A stretch of 64,000 nt of DNA from Gammaproteobacteria bacterium (GCA_029244985.1 JAQWQD010000010.1:62001-126000); one strand, 5' to 3'. Positions 30,120 to 39,575 are shown, counted from the stretch's first letter. The notes: generated from the letters alone by a model not told the origin. Translations and numbers: made by a program.

Positions 30120-30989
30120 ATGATGGATATTCCCTTTACAAAAATGCATGGCTTCGGTAATGACTTTATGGTGTTGGATCAAACCACCAACAAGATCGAT
30201 ATCTCGGCCGAGAAAATTAGACAGCTGTCCGATCGGCGCACTGGAATTGGTTTTGATCAACTTTTACAAATTGAGCAAGCAAGTTCCTCAGACGTTGATT
30301 TCGATTACCGCATTTTTAATGCTGATGGTGGGGAAGTCGAACACTGTGGCAATGGCGCACGTTGTTTTGCGAAGTATGTACATGATAAAGGGTTATCAAG
30401 TAAAAACCCTTTGCGGGTTAAAACCGTTAATCGCGTTCTTATTTTGCATGCTAACAAGAATGGCGAAGTCACCGTAAACATGGGAATGCCGGAGTTTGAA
30501 CACGCCGCTATCCCCTTCCTCGCCAAAACCAATAGTGAGAGCGATGCAGTAAAAACTGGTTATCTTCACTCAAGAAATCTTGAGATATGTGGCGTTTCTA
30601 AAACTTTCGAATTTATTCCATTATCCATGGGAAATCCCCATGCTGTGATTTGTGTTGAAGACCTGGCGAATACGGCCGTAAAAGATATTGGTGAAGCAGT
30701 TGGAAGCCATCTTGACTTTCCACTAGGTGCTAATGTGGGTTTTATGCAAATTAGTAGTCGCAACGAGATCAGTTTGAGGGTATACGAGCGGGGTGCTGGA
30801 GAAACGATGGCCTGTGGCACAGGTGCCTGCGCGGCTGTAGTGGCTGGTTGCCTACTCGAACAATTAGATGCTACCGTCAGGGTAAATTTAAACGGTGGCC
30901 AGCTGTCCATACAATGGCAACAAAAAGACCAGCATGTACTCATGACTGGACCTGCGACAACCGTTTATGAGGGGACTATTGAGATATGA
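30120..30989 (+). CDS. dapF: Diaminopimelate epimerase
   Basis: 289 residues (E. coli 274). The paired catalytic cysteines are in EHCGNGARC and MACGTGACAA; MHGFGNDFMVLD opens the protein. The enzyme interconverts LL- and meso-diaminopimelate, supplying both peptidoglycan and the substrate of LysA next door. Two adjacent ATGs (30120, 30123) can start it. Its stop overlaps the next start in an ATGA. Confidence 0.97.
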   Translation: MMDIPFTKMHGFGNDFMVLDQTTNKIDISAEKIRQLSDRRTGIGFDQLLQIEQASSSDVDFDYRIFNADGGEVEHCGNGARCFAKYVHDKGLSSKNPLRVKTVNRVLILHANKNGEVTVNMGMPEFEHAAIPFLAKTNSESDAVKTGYLHSRNLEICGVSKTFEFIPLSMGNPHAVICVEDLANTAVKDIGEAVGSHLDFPLGANVGFMQISSRNEISLRVYERGAGETMACGTGACAAVVAGCLLEQLDATVRVNLNGGQLSIQWQQKDQHVLMTGPATTVYEGTIEI

Positions 30990-31711
30990 GTAATGATGTC
31001 TCAGCGGTGGAACAAGTTACTGATGTTCGTGAAAGTGATATTTCTGAAAAACAAATAGCAGATTATTTGCGAAATCACCCCGAGTTTTTTTCCAATCAAG
31101 AAGATTTGCTCGCAAATCTTTCTTTACCCCATGAAAGTGGTAAAGCAATTTCTCTCCTGGAACGTCAGGTCACTATATTGAGAGATCGCGGAATTGAAGC
31201 GCGGCAAAAACTAAATAATCTGCTCGAAAATGCTCGAAATAATGACCAACTGTTTGATACGACTCGTAATTTAGTGCTGGCATTACTGCGAGCTGACTCT
31301 ATTACCGAAGTGGCTGAGGTAACTCAAGATCAACTATCTAATCATGGAAACATCGATGCTTGTGAAATTATTATAGTTGCACATCCTGATTTGCGCGTTG
31401 CACACTCTATTCGAATCGAATCAGTCGCCAAGCTAAGAACAGATTTTAGTGACGTATTCCGATTAAAAAGAACCCACTGTGGCCAATTAGATACCGAGCA
31501 AATAGCCTACCTTTTCCCCGGGGATAAAAATATAATTCGTTCTACTGCGCTCTGCCCAGTTCTTAACAATAGCGAAGTCTTGGCGATGTTGGCTTTCGGT
31601 AATCAAGCCGAAAATTTCTTCAATGTTAACTTGGACACCCTCTTCCTAGACTTCATAGGTCATGTGGTTGGCGCTGTACTTAATCGACACCTTGGCGACA
31701 TAAGTGCTTAG
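30986..31711 (+). CDS. DUF484 family protein
   Basis: 241 residues. The N-terminal ISEKQIADYLRNHPEFF and the LLANLSLPHESGKAISLLERQV segments are characteristic of DUF484, followed by a GAF-like C-terminal half. Function unknown. The 4-base overlap with dapF puts it in the lysine unit. In most gammaproteobacteria the next gene is xerC; here it is a glycosyltransferase gene. Confidence 0.9.
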   Translation: MSNDVSAVEQVTDVRESDISEKQIADYLRNHPEFFSNQEDLLANLSLPHESGKAISLLERQVTILRDRGIEARQKLNNLLENARNNDQLFDTTRNLVLALLRADSITEVAEVTQDQLSNHGNIDACEIIIVAHPDLRVAHSIRIESVAKLRTDFSDVFRLKRTHCGQLDTEQIAYLFPGDKNIIRSTALCPVLNNSEVLAMLAFGNQAENFFNVNLDTLFLDFIGHVVGAVLNRHLGDISA

Positions 31712-31762
31712 TTCTGCATTTTTTGCTTAATGAATCCTCAATAAAACAGTATCCTTCACTCC

Positions 31763-34700
31763 ATGTCGACTGATAATGCTGATGGCTCTGGTAATCTCGT
31801 TTCTATCATTTGCCGTACCATAGGCCGTGAAGTACTTTCTCAAGCGCTGGATTCAATAACCATTCAGTCACACTCAAATATTGAACTGGTGCTGGTCAAC
31901 TCGACTACGAAAAAGCTAGATCAATTCGACCTTAGCCAGCTTAATGCTAAAGTCGTAAATCCTCCCCAAAAATTATCCCGCGCCCAGGCAGCCAATGTTG
32001 GGTTGGAAGCCGCAAGTGGTAGCTATTTAATGTTTCTCGATGATGATGATTGGATTGCCGGCAATCACGTTGAGTCTTTATTAAATGCACTAGGCGCTGC
32101 AGGAACAGCAAAAGTGGCTTATAGCAGCACTATTAAAACTCTTGCCAATGGTTCTTTAACAGACGAAATATTCGAAAATGATTTTGACCCGCATTTGCTC
32201 ATGCATGATAACTATATACCTATCCATGCTGTTCTTTTCAGTAGAGAGCTTCTAGAGCATGGATGTAGATTCGATGAATCATTCGATATTTATGAAGACT
32301 GGGATTTCTGGCTGCAGTTGTCTCAGCACACTGAATTTATTCATTTGAAGCAAGTTTCAGCCTATTACCGCTCCGGCGGAGGTTCGGATACTGCTACAGA
32401 TGATGACAAAGTAAGATTTCAATCAGGTCATTTAATTGGCAAGGCTAGAGCAGCACTCTTTTCTAAATGGAAAGACCGTTGGGATGGAAATGACATAAAC
32501 CAAATGCTAGGTAGTGCGAGGCAGAGCGATTTATCCCATGAATTACAGACGGTTTCGGATCGTCTCAATGAAGAATTTAGTAAGAATGACTTATTAGCCG
32601 ATGAATTGCTGACAGTTTCGGATCGTCTCAGTGAAGAATATAGTAAGAATGCTTTATTGGATGGGCAAGTTCACAAACTGAATGAAAAATTAACAGAAGC
32701 AGATGAAATCATTCAGGAGAAGAACGAAAAAAATTATCAAATAAAAGCCCGTATTACCCAAATAGAGAATAAACTGAGCAACACAGAGAATAAACTGAGC
32801 AATACAGAGAATAAACTGAGCAATAAAATGGAAGTGGAGAGACACTTACAAACACATATAAGTCAATTAGAAGCTGCTTTCCATCAAGTACTGCACTCAA
32901 CAACATGGCGCCTGCTGGGCCCGCTTAGGCGCATCGGCAGGATGATCGGGATTTCGTCCAGTTCGGCAGAACAAAAGGCGGAGGCATCAACTCAGAGTAT
33001 CGCAGAAATTACTCAAGTGGACCCTGTTGTAGCGCCTAAGAATGAACCTCCCCCGCCTATTAACGAGCCCGATAAAACAAGCTATGATGCTAAAGCTAAA
33101 AAAGACCTAACAAGGTTTCTTCAATTTGGTGATCGCCTCGGATTCAAAAAGCACGATCAACCCACAATCTCTATTATTCTCATTTTTTACAATCAAGCTC
33201 ATCTAAGTTTGCTTTGCCTACACTCCCTGATTAAGTTCGCCGACGTACCTTTTGAATTAATTATTGTAGACAACGGCTCCAGTGATTCGAGTACAGACCT
33301 ACTCGCAGCATTAGACAACTGTGTGGTCCTCAGTAATGAAGAAAATCTCGGTTTTGTTAAGGCCGTCAATCAAGGAGCTAAGCATGCACGAGGAGAATAT
33401 ATTCTTCTGCTTAATAATGATGCGGTAATTCATCAACAAACCTTGTCGTCTGCCTTGAGCTCGATACATGAGCGAGAATCCGTAGGGGCTGTGGGTGGAA
33501 AGATTTCTCTGCTAGATGGATCACTGCAAGAGGCAGGGAGTATTATCTGGAGCGATGGTTCTTGCTTGGGTTATGGACGTGGCGATGACCCCATGGCAAG
33601 CGACTATATGTTTGAAAGAGATGTAGATTATTGCTCAGGCGCATTCTTGCTGTTTCGGCGCAAACATTTTGAAGAGCTTGATGGATTCGACTTGGATTAT
33701 GCACCCGCTTACTATGAAGAGTCAGATTTCTGTATCCGCTTACACAAAAAAGGCCTGCGTGTTGTCTATAACCCAACAACCAAAATCACTCACTATGAAT
33801 TTGCCAGCTCTGGTGGAATGAGCAGTGCTTCGAAGTTACAGCAAGAACATCAACAAATACTATGTGAAAAACATAGCGACTGGCTGCGCAATCAATCGCA
33901 GAACAATCCTGCACTCATTATTCAAGCTCGCACTGCCAATAAGTTCCCAAATGTTTTGTTAATTGATGATCGAGTTCCCCATCCAAGTTTGGGTTCAGGT
34001 TATCCTCGCTCTGCCCATATGCTGAATAGCATGGAAAAGCTAGATTTGAATGTCACATTCTTTCCATTGCAATTTCCAATTGATGACTGGAAGACAACTT
34101 ACTCTACGCTTTCTAAATCAATTGAGGTGGTCCTAGAAAAAGGCCGGAGTGGGCTTTATCCTTTTTTAAATTCAAGAAAAGGGTTTTTCCAATACATCGT
34201 AGTAAGCCGCATTCATAATATGAAATTTTTTAGAGAAATTGTCGAAAACAATCCCAGTCTAATCGAAGGCAGCAAAATCATCTATGATGCTGAGGCTCTC
34301 ACAGCATCACGAGAAATCTTGCATAGACAGCTTTTATGTCGACCAGTAACAGAGAAAGAAAAAGAAGACCTAATCGCCGAAGAGATGCAGCAGTCGAAGA
34401 TAGCAGAAACAGTCATTGCCGTATCGGCTAGAGAGGCGGATGTCTATCACCAACATGGGATAAATAATGTTTGTATATTGGGCCATACTTTATCTGTTAT
34501 GCCCGGCAATAAGGAATTTTCGAGCCGAGAGGGAATACTCTTTGTAGGCGCACTACGAGATGAAGGCTCCCCAAATGTTGATTCACTTCTATGGTTTGTT
34601 ATAAATATTTTGCCAATCATTGAGGTTGCCATACCGGAGATTAAACTTTATATCGTAGGTGATAAAGCGGCTTCATCGTTAGCTTCAATCGAAAAAGAAA

Positions 34701-35047
34701 ATATCTCATTTCTTGGCCGCTTGGATTGTATCGCTGGCGTTTACAATAGTAGTCGAATTTTTGTCGCACCAACTCGCTTTGCTGCAGGTATTCCTCATAA
34801 AGTTCATGAAGCAGCCTCGATGGGAATACCTTGTGTCACTACCCCTCTCTTAGCCATGCAGTTGGAATGGCAACATGAGAAAGAGCTATTGATAGGTGAA
34901 GATGCTAAGAGCTTTGCTGAGCAATGTGTCAGACTATATCAAGATGAAGCTTTGTGGCAATCGGTACAAGAGGCTGAGCTAACAGCAGTTGCGCAAGACT
35001 GTTCGGATTCTAGGTTTCAAGAAGATCTAAAAGCCCTTTTTAATTAG
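31763..35047 (+). CDS. Three-domain glycosyltransferase (GT2 - coiled coil - GT2 - GT4)
   Basis: 1094 residues. Domain 1 (about 10-215) is a GT-A family 2 enzyme with the DxD-type site LDDDDW near 92 and YEDWDFWLQLSQ. Residues about 246-376 form a coiled coil with tandem heptad repeats, ended by STTWRLLGPLRRIGR, a linker common in multi-domain transferases. Domain 2 (about 468-710) is a second GT2: VDNGSSDSS, LLLNNDAVI and EESDFCIRLHKKG. Domain 3 (about 727-1090) is a GT-B/GT4 type enzyme with VGALRDEGSPNVDSLLW and PTRFAAGIPHKVHEAASMG. Such enzymes build repeating surface glycans (O-antigen or capsule). No membrane segment or signal is seen, so it is cytoplasmic or peripheral. Sugar specificity cannot be read. 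Confidence 0.9.
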   Translation: MSTDNADGSGNLVSIICRTIGREVLSQALDSITIQSHSNIELVLVNSTTKKLDQFDLSQLNAKVVNPPQKLSRAQAANVGLEAASGSYLMFLDDDDWIAGNHVESLLNALGAAGTAKVAYSSTIKTLANGSLTDEIFENDFDPHLLMHDNYIPIHAVLFSRELLEHGCRFDESFDIYEDWDFWLQLSQHTEFIHLKQVSAYYRSGGGSDTATDDDKVRFQSGHLIGKARAALFSKWKDRWDGNDINQMLGSARQSDLSHELQTVSDRLNEEFSKNDLLADELLTVSDRLSEEYSKNALLDGQVHKLNEKLTEADEIIQEKNEKNYQIKARITQIENKLSNTENKLSNTENKLSNKMEVERHLQTHISQLEAAFHQVLHSTTWRLLGPLRRIGRMIGISSSSAEQKAEASTQSIAEITQVDPVVAPKNEPPPPINEPDKTSYDAKAKKDLTRFLQFGDRLGFKKHDQPTISIILIFYNQAHLSLLCLHSLIKFADVPFELIIVDNGSSDSSTDLLAALDNCVVLSNEENLGFVKAVNQGAKHARGEYILLLNNDAVIHQQTLSSALSSIHERESVGAVGGKISLLDGSLQEAGSIIWSDGSCLGYGRGDDPMASDYMFERDVDYCSGAFLLFRRKHFEELDGFDLDYAPAYYEESDFCIRLHKKGLRVVYNPTTKITHYEFASSGGMSSASKLQQEHQQILCEKHSDWLRNQSQNNPALIIQARTANKFPNVLLIDDRVPHPSLGSGYPRSAHMLNSMEKLDLNVTFFPLQFPIDDWKTTYSTLSKSIEVVLEKGRSGLYPFLNSRKGFFQYIVVSRIHNMKFFREIVENNPSLIEGSKIIYDAEALTASREILHRQLLCRPVTEKEKEDLIAEEMQQSKIAETVIAVSAREADVYHQHGINNVCILGHTLSVMPGNKEFSSREGILFVGALRDEGSPNVDSLLWFVINILPIIEVAIPEIKLYIVGDKAASSLASIEKENISFLGRLDCIAGVYNSSRIFVAPTRFAAGIPHKVHEAASMGIPCVTTPLLAMQLEWQHEKELLIGEDAKSFAEQCVRLYQDEALWQSVQEAELTAVAQDCSDSRFQEDLKALFN
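32540..32665 (+). repeat. Two 63-base tandem repeats inside the coiled coil
   Basis: Unit 1 is 32540-32602 and unit 2 is 32603-32665. Each encodes 21 residues (TVSDRLNEEFSKND / TVSDRLSEEYSKNA core), exactly three heptads, in frame. Confidence 0.9.
32765..32827 (+). repeat. Three 21-base tandem repeats (one heptad each)
   Basis: Three consecutive copies of GAGAATAAACTGAGCAAYA-type units at 32765-32785, 32786-32806 and 32807-32827, encoding ENKLSNT, ENKLSNT, ENKLSNK. The period keeps both reading frame and heptad phase. Confidence 0.92.
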
Positions 35048-35068
35048 CGGTGCGTCTATATATCTAGT

Positions 35069-36007
35069 CTAAAAACACCGAGCTAGCCGGTAAAATACTC
35101 GCTGAATAATTCCAATCTGCGCAGACATACCCGCGGACAGCCGCAAATACAAATTTTTTCGTGTGCTTAGCTGTGCCCCAAATCTTTGCCTAAATTCATT
35201 TGCCTGGCGGGCAACTTCGATTAGGTGATCATTCGGTTTACGGTCAAATACTTGCTGCCAGAAGGGTTGAGAAATCAGCGTCGGTTTAACAAATTCCTTG
35301 GCGCCTATGGTATTACTGTCGTGTTGCCGATAGTGAACTAATGGTGTTGCCAAAAAAATCACCTTGCCGAAGGCGGAAGCTACCAAGGCCAACCACCAGT
35401 CATGCATGATCGCTTGATTGGACACAGGCACTGCCTTGACCGCTAGTGCTTCATTTATAAGTGCTGTGCAGCCTGTAACGAGGTTGCTGATGACCATGTT
35501 GGTAAAACGATTTCTTTCTATTTCGAGCCCCTGATAATCGATCAAAGAATTGGCAATAGGTTGCTTTTGTTCCGATACAACTTGCAAATCTGAATGAATG
35601 AGTAACGGAATCTTATTACCCTCCGTTTCTTCTTCAGCGATTAGCATTGCTGCGACTTGTTGCTCGATTTTATCTGCAAACCAAATATCGTCTTGGTCGC
35701 ACAACATCATATAAGCTGCATCTAGCTCCAATGATACTTTATTTGCCAATACGTACTCGATAAGATAAGAAAAGCTGTCTCTGGCGCCTCTATTTTCATT
35801 GTCACCGCAAACCTGATGGATCTTATTTTCGTGTTTACGAGCATAGAGGGAGATGAGTTCACGTGTGGCGTCTGTTGACCCATCATCTCGAATGACAATA
35901 ACTATGTTTGTATAACTTTGTTCTAGCAATGAATCTAACTGTTCTGCAAGATATTTTGCACCATTGTAGGTGGATAAAAGAATGGATATCTTTGGCGTAA
36001 GGTTCAT
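35069..36007 (-). CDS. GT2 glycosyltransferase, rhamnosyltransferase-like
   Basis: 312 residues. ISILLSTYNGAKYLAEQLDSL, VIRDDGSTDATREL, and the nucleotide-sugar/metal site LCDQDDIW are the pattern of the rhamnosyltransferase-like GT2 subgroup; MHDWWLALVASAFGKV and HYRQHDSNTIGA complete it. It likely adds a deoxyhexose to a lipid-linked glycan at the inner face of the inner membrane; donor and acceptor are inferred only from family resemblance. Last gene of the reverse-strand unit 37506-35069, 24 bases after the preceding GT2. It converges on the three-domain enzyme with a 21-base gap. Confidence 0.88.
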   Translation of the reverse strand: MNLTPKISILLSTYNGAKYLAEQLDSLLEQSYTNIVIVIRDDGSTDATRELISLYARKHENKIHQVCGDNENRGARDSFSYLIEYVLANKVSLELDAAYMMLCDQDDIWFADKIEQQVAAMLIAEEETEGNKIPLLIHSDLQVVSEQKQPIANSLIDYQGLEIERNRFTNMVISNLVTGCTALINEALAVKAVPVSNQAIMHDWWLALVASAFGKVIFLATPLVHYRQHDSNTIGAKEFVKPTLISQPFWQQVFDRKPNDHLIEVARQANEFRQRFGAQLSTRKNLYLRLSAGMSAQIGIIQRVFYRLARCF

Positions 36008-36031
36008 ATATTTTTTATTTGCCTATTTTCA

Positions 36032-36940
36032 CTAACTAAGTGATTTCGCGTCCTTGATTCCAGATCGAATATTTTGCCAATATTTTTTACGGTCATCTGA
36101 TGAAATAAGCAACCAAACCACTTTTATAAAAAATCGAACTATGTCTCTGAGTTTCCAGCCTATCGGTGAGTAGGCTGTACCATAGAGGTGAATTCTGTTC
36201 CGTGAAGAGTAATAAGTTCGTGAGGGATTGTGTTGCGCAATAATCCCAGCTCTAACAAGAGGGTCTGGACTGCGCTCGCCAATAGCATGGTAGAGAACGG
36301 CTTCATTAGTTCCTATCAAATCAAAGCCTTTCGACTTCGCTCGGAAACACCACTCTAAATCTATATTGTCGATAAAATAGTTCTCTTTCATACTGCCTAT
36401 CGTACCGATATGTTTAGCTATCAATAGAGTCCCAGAAGTAATTAAAAAATCTGCAACAAAATGCATCCTGCTGGCTGCATAAAGACGATCTGTTCTAAAC
36501 ACTAACCGGTTAAATACCTTGAAGGGTGTTTGTCGCATCGTCTGAGGATTGATAATCCTCGGCCCAACAGCAGCTATTTCTTTTTTGCTGAATTTATTGG
36601 CTTCGGTATAAGCAGCTATCATCCGACTGATAAACAAATCACACAGACTGCTATCTTGGTCGAAAAGGAATATATAGTCACAGTTGTTTTCGAGGGCAAA
36701 GTTAATACCGATATTGAGAGCTTTTGCCAAACCTTGATTATTATTCAACCGCAAAAGTTTCTGAGAGCGCTTATAGACCGTAATTGATTCTGATAGTCGA
36801 CCGATCTCAGGAGAGCCATTATCAATAACAAAAAAATCAGTTTCTTTATTGAGCTGACCCAATAGTTTTAATAATGCGGTAATATCTGGCTTATGGGTAA
36901 CTACAATAGCGCAACTTTTTATTTTCTCTTCGATAACCAT
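36032..36940 (-). CDS. GT2 glycosyltransferase, RhlC/WbbL-type
   Basis: 302 residues. AIVVTHKPDITALLKLLGQL, VIDNGS, NNNQGLAKALNIGI, the DxD-like LFDQDSSL and the acceptor-site IDNIDLEWCFRAKSKGF match rhamnosyltransferases of the RhlC/RfbF/WbbL group. A short amphipathic stretch (LRDIVRFFIKVVWLL) near the C-terminus may hold it to the membrane. Middle gene of a three-gene unit with the downstream GT2 and the upstream membrane protein. Confidence 0.88.
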   Translation of the reverse strand: MVIEEKIKSCAIVVTHKPDITALLKLLGQLNKETDFFVIDNGSPEIGRLSESITVYKRSQKLLRLNNNQGLAKALNIGINFALENNCDYIFLFDQDSSLCDLFISRMIAAYTEANKFSKKEIAAVGPRIINPQTMRQTPFKVFNRLVFRTDRLYAASRMHFVADFLITSGTLLIAKHIGTIGSMKENYFIDNIDLEWCFRAKSKGFDLIGTNEAVLYHAIGERSPDPLVRAGIIAQHNPSRTYYSSRNRIHLYGTAYSPIGWKLRDIVRFFIKVVWLLISSDDRKKYWQNIRSGIKDAKSLS

Positions 36941-36978
36941 TACTTTAACAATAAGTTCTTCTAATCTGGACTCTGTAG

Positions 36979-37506
36979 CTAAGAAGGTGCCAAATGAGAT
37001 CTTTCTCCAGGCACGTCGGGTGAGACAGCAATTAATTCAGGCTTACGAATAGCTATGTAAACAAAATACAAAATTGAGCTAATACCCATACTCAAGCCAA
37101 CTACGACACCAGCATCAAGTATTCCTCTCCATGGTTGCGGGAGCATACGAGCAACCGTGATAAAACATATAATCATGGTGGTTAGACCAACGGACAGTAA
37201 TTTTCTTCTCTTGGTAGCATGGATATACCCCATACAGAAAATAGGCGCGAGAATGACATGGCTTACACGGGGGTTTTCTTTCAGGTAATTTGCGCGCAGA
37301 ACAACGCGCGGCGCAAAGCCCAAATGAAAACCTTTATAACCTTCAGCATAAGCCATGTAGACAATACTGAATATCAATGCCAACCAATGCTGAAAATTCA
37401 TTGGAAAACTTCCCAAAGCCAGCGCCATTGGTGCTAATCGATAGATCGCAAACAACAAAAGCCAAATCACGCCACCGATGCCCCAAGTGTAGCCTATTGC
37501 TTTCAC
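36979..37506 (-). CDS. Uncharacterised membrane protein of the glycosyltransferase unit
   Basis: 175 residues; I do not recognise the family. About five membrane segments are visible (residues about 4-24, 41-58, 82-97, 104-123 and 132-153), with the conserved-looking stretch YAEGYKGFHLGFAPRVVLRA after the second and a basic ATKRRK loop between the third and fourth. The C-terminal 22 residues are polar. It is the first gene of the unit, 38 bases before the two GT2 genes, so a role in glycan lipid handling is plausible but only by position. It may equally be an unrelated neighbour, because gshB begins 190 bases away on the other strand. Confidence 0.7.
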   Translation of the reverse strand: MKAIGYTWGIGGVIWLLLFAIYRLAPMALALGSFPMNFQHWLALIFSIVYMAYAEGYKGFHLGFAPRVVLRANYLKENPRVSHVILAPIFCMGYIHATKRRKLLSVGLTTMIICFITVARMLPQPWRGILDAGVVVGLSMGISSILYFVYIAIRKPELIAVSPDVPGERSHLAPS

Positions 37507-37696
37507 AGATTCTTTTCACCCAAACAGAAAGTGAGCATTATAAACGGTTTATAGCGCTAGCGAAAAACTTGTTTAAGATCGCAAACTTACGGGTTATAGA
37601 ATCGCTTATAGGGGAAAAGTGAGATATGATTTTGCCATCAATAAGTGCGGCATTTGGGCTATCGCTGACTTTAGCCCATTGAAACAGGTGTAGGAA

Positions 37697-38677
37697 ATGA
37701 CTATTAAATTAGGCGTTGTGATGGACCCAATCGAATCCATCACAGTAAAAAAAGATACTACGTTAGCTATGCTGCTAGCAGCTCAAAAACGAGGTTGGGT
37801 TATCCATTATATGTTGCAATCAGATCTATGCATGGATCAAGGCACACCTAGAGCTGCTATGCAAACAATGTCTGTCATGGACAATCAAGAAAAATGGTAT
37901 GAACTAGGTAGCAAAACCGATCAAGCTCTGTCCGAACTCGATGTCATTCTCATGCGCAAAGACCCGCCATTTAATCTAGACTACATCTATACAACTTATA
38001 TACTAGAACAAGCTCAGCGGGACGGTACCTTTATAGTAAATGATCCAAAGAGCTTGCGTGACTGCAATGAGAAACTGTTTGCTACTCAGTTTCCACAATG
38101 TTGCCCGCCATTGCTTGTGGCTTGTTGTGAAAATAGACTGAAGGAGTTCCACGAAGAGCACGAAGACGTAATATATAAACCTCTCGATGGTATGGGTGGT
38201 GCATCGATATTCAGAGTTACGAAGGACGATGCTAACCTCTCTGTAGTGATTGAGACTTTAACCAATAGTGGTCAACGTCAAATAATGGCGCAGAAGTACA
38301 TTCCAGAAATTACCAATGGTGATAAACGAATTTTACTAATTAATGGAAAACCCGTTGATTATGCTTTGGCTAGAGTGCCAGCAATCGGTGAATCTCGAGG
38401 AAATCTTGCGGCCGGCGGCAATGGCAAAGCGCAGGAACTAAGTGATCGAGATCGTTGGATTTGCGATGAAGTTGGCCCTGCACTAATAGAAAAAGGATTA
38501 CTATTTGTAGGATTAGATGTTATCGGAGACTATTTGACAGAAATAAATGTTACTAGCCCAACCTGTCTAAGAGAGATCGATGCAGCTTTTAGTATAGATA
38601 TTGCTGGCGATTTAATGGATTGTATTCAGCAAAAACTCGGAAAAGCTAAGCTAATTGTTGCTTCGTCATTAACCTGA
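37697..38677 (+). CDS. gshB: Glutathione synthetase
   Basis: 326 residues (E. coli 316). LGVVMDPIESITVKKDTTLAML opens it; the ATP-grasp core has VIYKPLDGMGGASIFRV, QKYIPEITNGDKRILLINGK, and the metal-binding LTEINVTSPTCLREID. Adds glycine to gamma-glutamylcysteine made by GshA. The order gshB-tonB-yqgE-yqgF is conserved from Pseudomonas to this window. Confidence 0.97.
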   Translation: MTIKLGVVMDPIESITVKKDTTLAMLLAAQKRGWVIHYMLQSDLCMDQGTPRAAMQTMSVMDNQEKWYELGSKTDQALSELDVILMRKDPPFNLDYIYTTYILEQAQRDGTFIVNDPKSLRDCNEKLFATQFPQCCPPLLVACCENRLKEFHEEHEDVIYKPLDGMGGASIFRVTKDDANLSVVIETLTNSGQRQIMAQKYIPEITNGDKRILLINGKPVDYALARVPAIGESRGNLAAGGNGKAQELSDRDRWICDEVGPALIEKGLLFVGLDVIGDYLTEINVTSPTCLREIDAAFSIDIAGDLMDCIQQKLGKAKLIVASSLT

Positions 38678-38699
38678 TGAAAAAGAATAGTAAAATATT

Positions 38700-39575
38700 A
38701 TGGTTTCTACCAACAACGAACTATCGAAAGAACGTTTCGGCTTTACATTCTTCCTCTCAGCCTGTGTTCATGCCATCATTATTCTCGGTGTCGGCTTCAC
38801 TTACCTTGAAGAATTAAAGAGTGAGCCAGCGCTGGAAATTACCATAGCTCAATATCGCAGCGAGCTAGAATCTGACGAAGCCGATTTTTTTGCTCAAGAA
38901 AATCAACTTGGCAGTGGCATCCTGGAAGAGCGAGCTGCACCGAGCACACCGTTCGAATCTGATTTTAATGACGACGTCATTCAAGAAGCCGTTCCTGTTC
39001 CTTCTTCACCCGAAATTTATAATGAATTAGAACCGCAAGATATTGCGCTGATCTCTTCTATTAACAGTGATGCTCAGATCCAGACATTACTAAAAGAATT
39101 AGATACTGAAGATGAGAAACGGATTACAGAAGAAGTCACTCCCGAAGATTTAAGCCTGGAAATAGCAAGCCTGCAGACCCAACTGGATCGTCAGCGGCAA
39201 GCCTATGCGAAGCGACCTCGCAGATATACTATTTCATCTGCTTCGACCAAGAAAAGCCATGACGCGCTTTATTTAGATAATTGGCGCAGACGCATTGAAG
39301 CAGTCGGAAATATTAATTACCCTGACCAGGCACGTCGGCAGCAAATCTACGGTAGCTTAAGAATGCTAGTTGCTCTGCTACCAGATGGACAAGTGGAGGG
39401 AATTCAGATCTTACAATCTTCCAAACACAGCATGCTTGATAGCGCCGCCATCGAAATCATTCACCTTGCCGCACCGTTCGATCCATTTCCGGAGGCAATG
39501 CGTGCCGAAGCTGATATACTCGAAATCATTCGAACTTGGCGCTTTCATGAAGGGAATGCGCTTAGTAGTTTCTGA
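38700..39575 (+). CDS. tonB: TonB-family energy transducer
   Basis: 291 residues. One N-terminal membrane helix (about 14-35; FTFFLSACVHAIIILGVGF), a long acidic periplasmic stretch, a Gln/Arg-rich helical region, and a C-terminal TonB domain (NYPDQARRQQIYGSLRMLV, DSAAIEIIHLAAPFDPFP, IIRTWRF). Links the proton-motive force to outer-membrane transporters. It lies 22 bases after gshB. ExbB/ExbD are not in this window, and the periplasmic stretch lacks the usual Pro-rich (EP/KP) spacer, so it may belong to the TonB3-type found beside gshB. Confidence 0.9.
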   Translation: MVSTNNELSKERFGFTFFLSACVHAIIILGVGFTYLEELKSEPALEITIAQYRSELESDEADFFAQENQLGSGILEERAAPSTPFESDFNDDVIQEAVPVPSSPEIYNELEPQDIALISSINSDAQIQTLLKELDTEDEKRITEEVTPEDLSLEIASLQTQLDRQRQAYAKRPRRYTISSASTKKSHDALYLDNWRRRIEAVGNINYPDQARRQQIYGSLRMLVALLPDGQVEGIQILQSSKHSMLDSAAIEIIHLAAPFDPFPEAMRAEADILEIIRTWRFHEGNALSSF

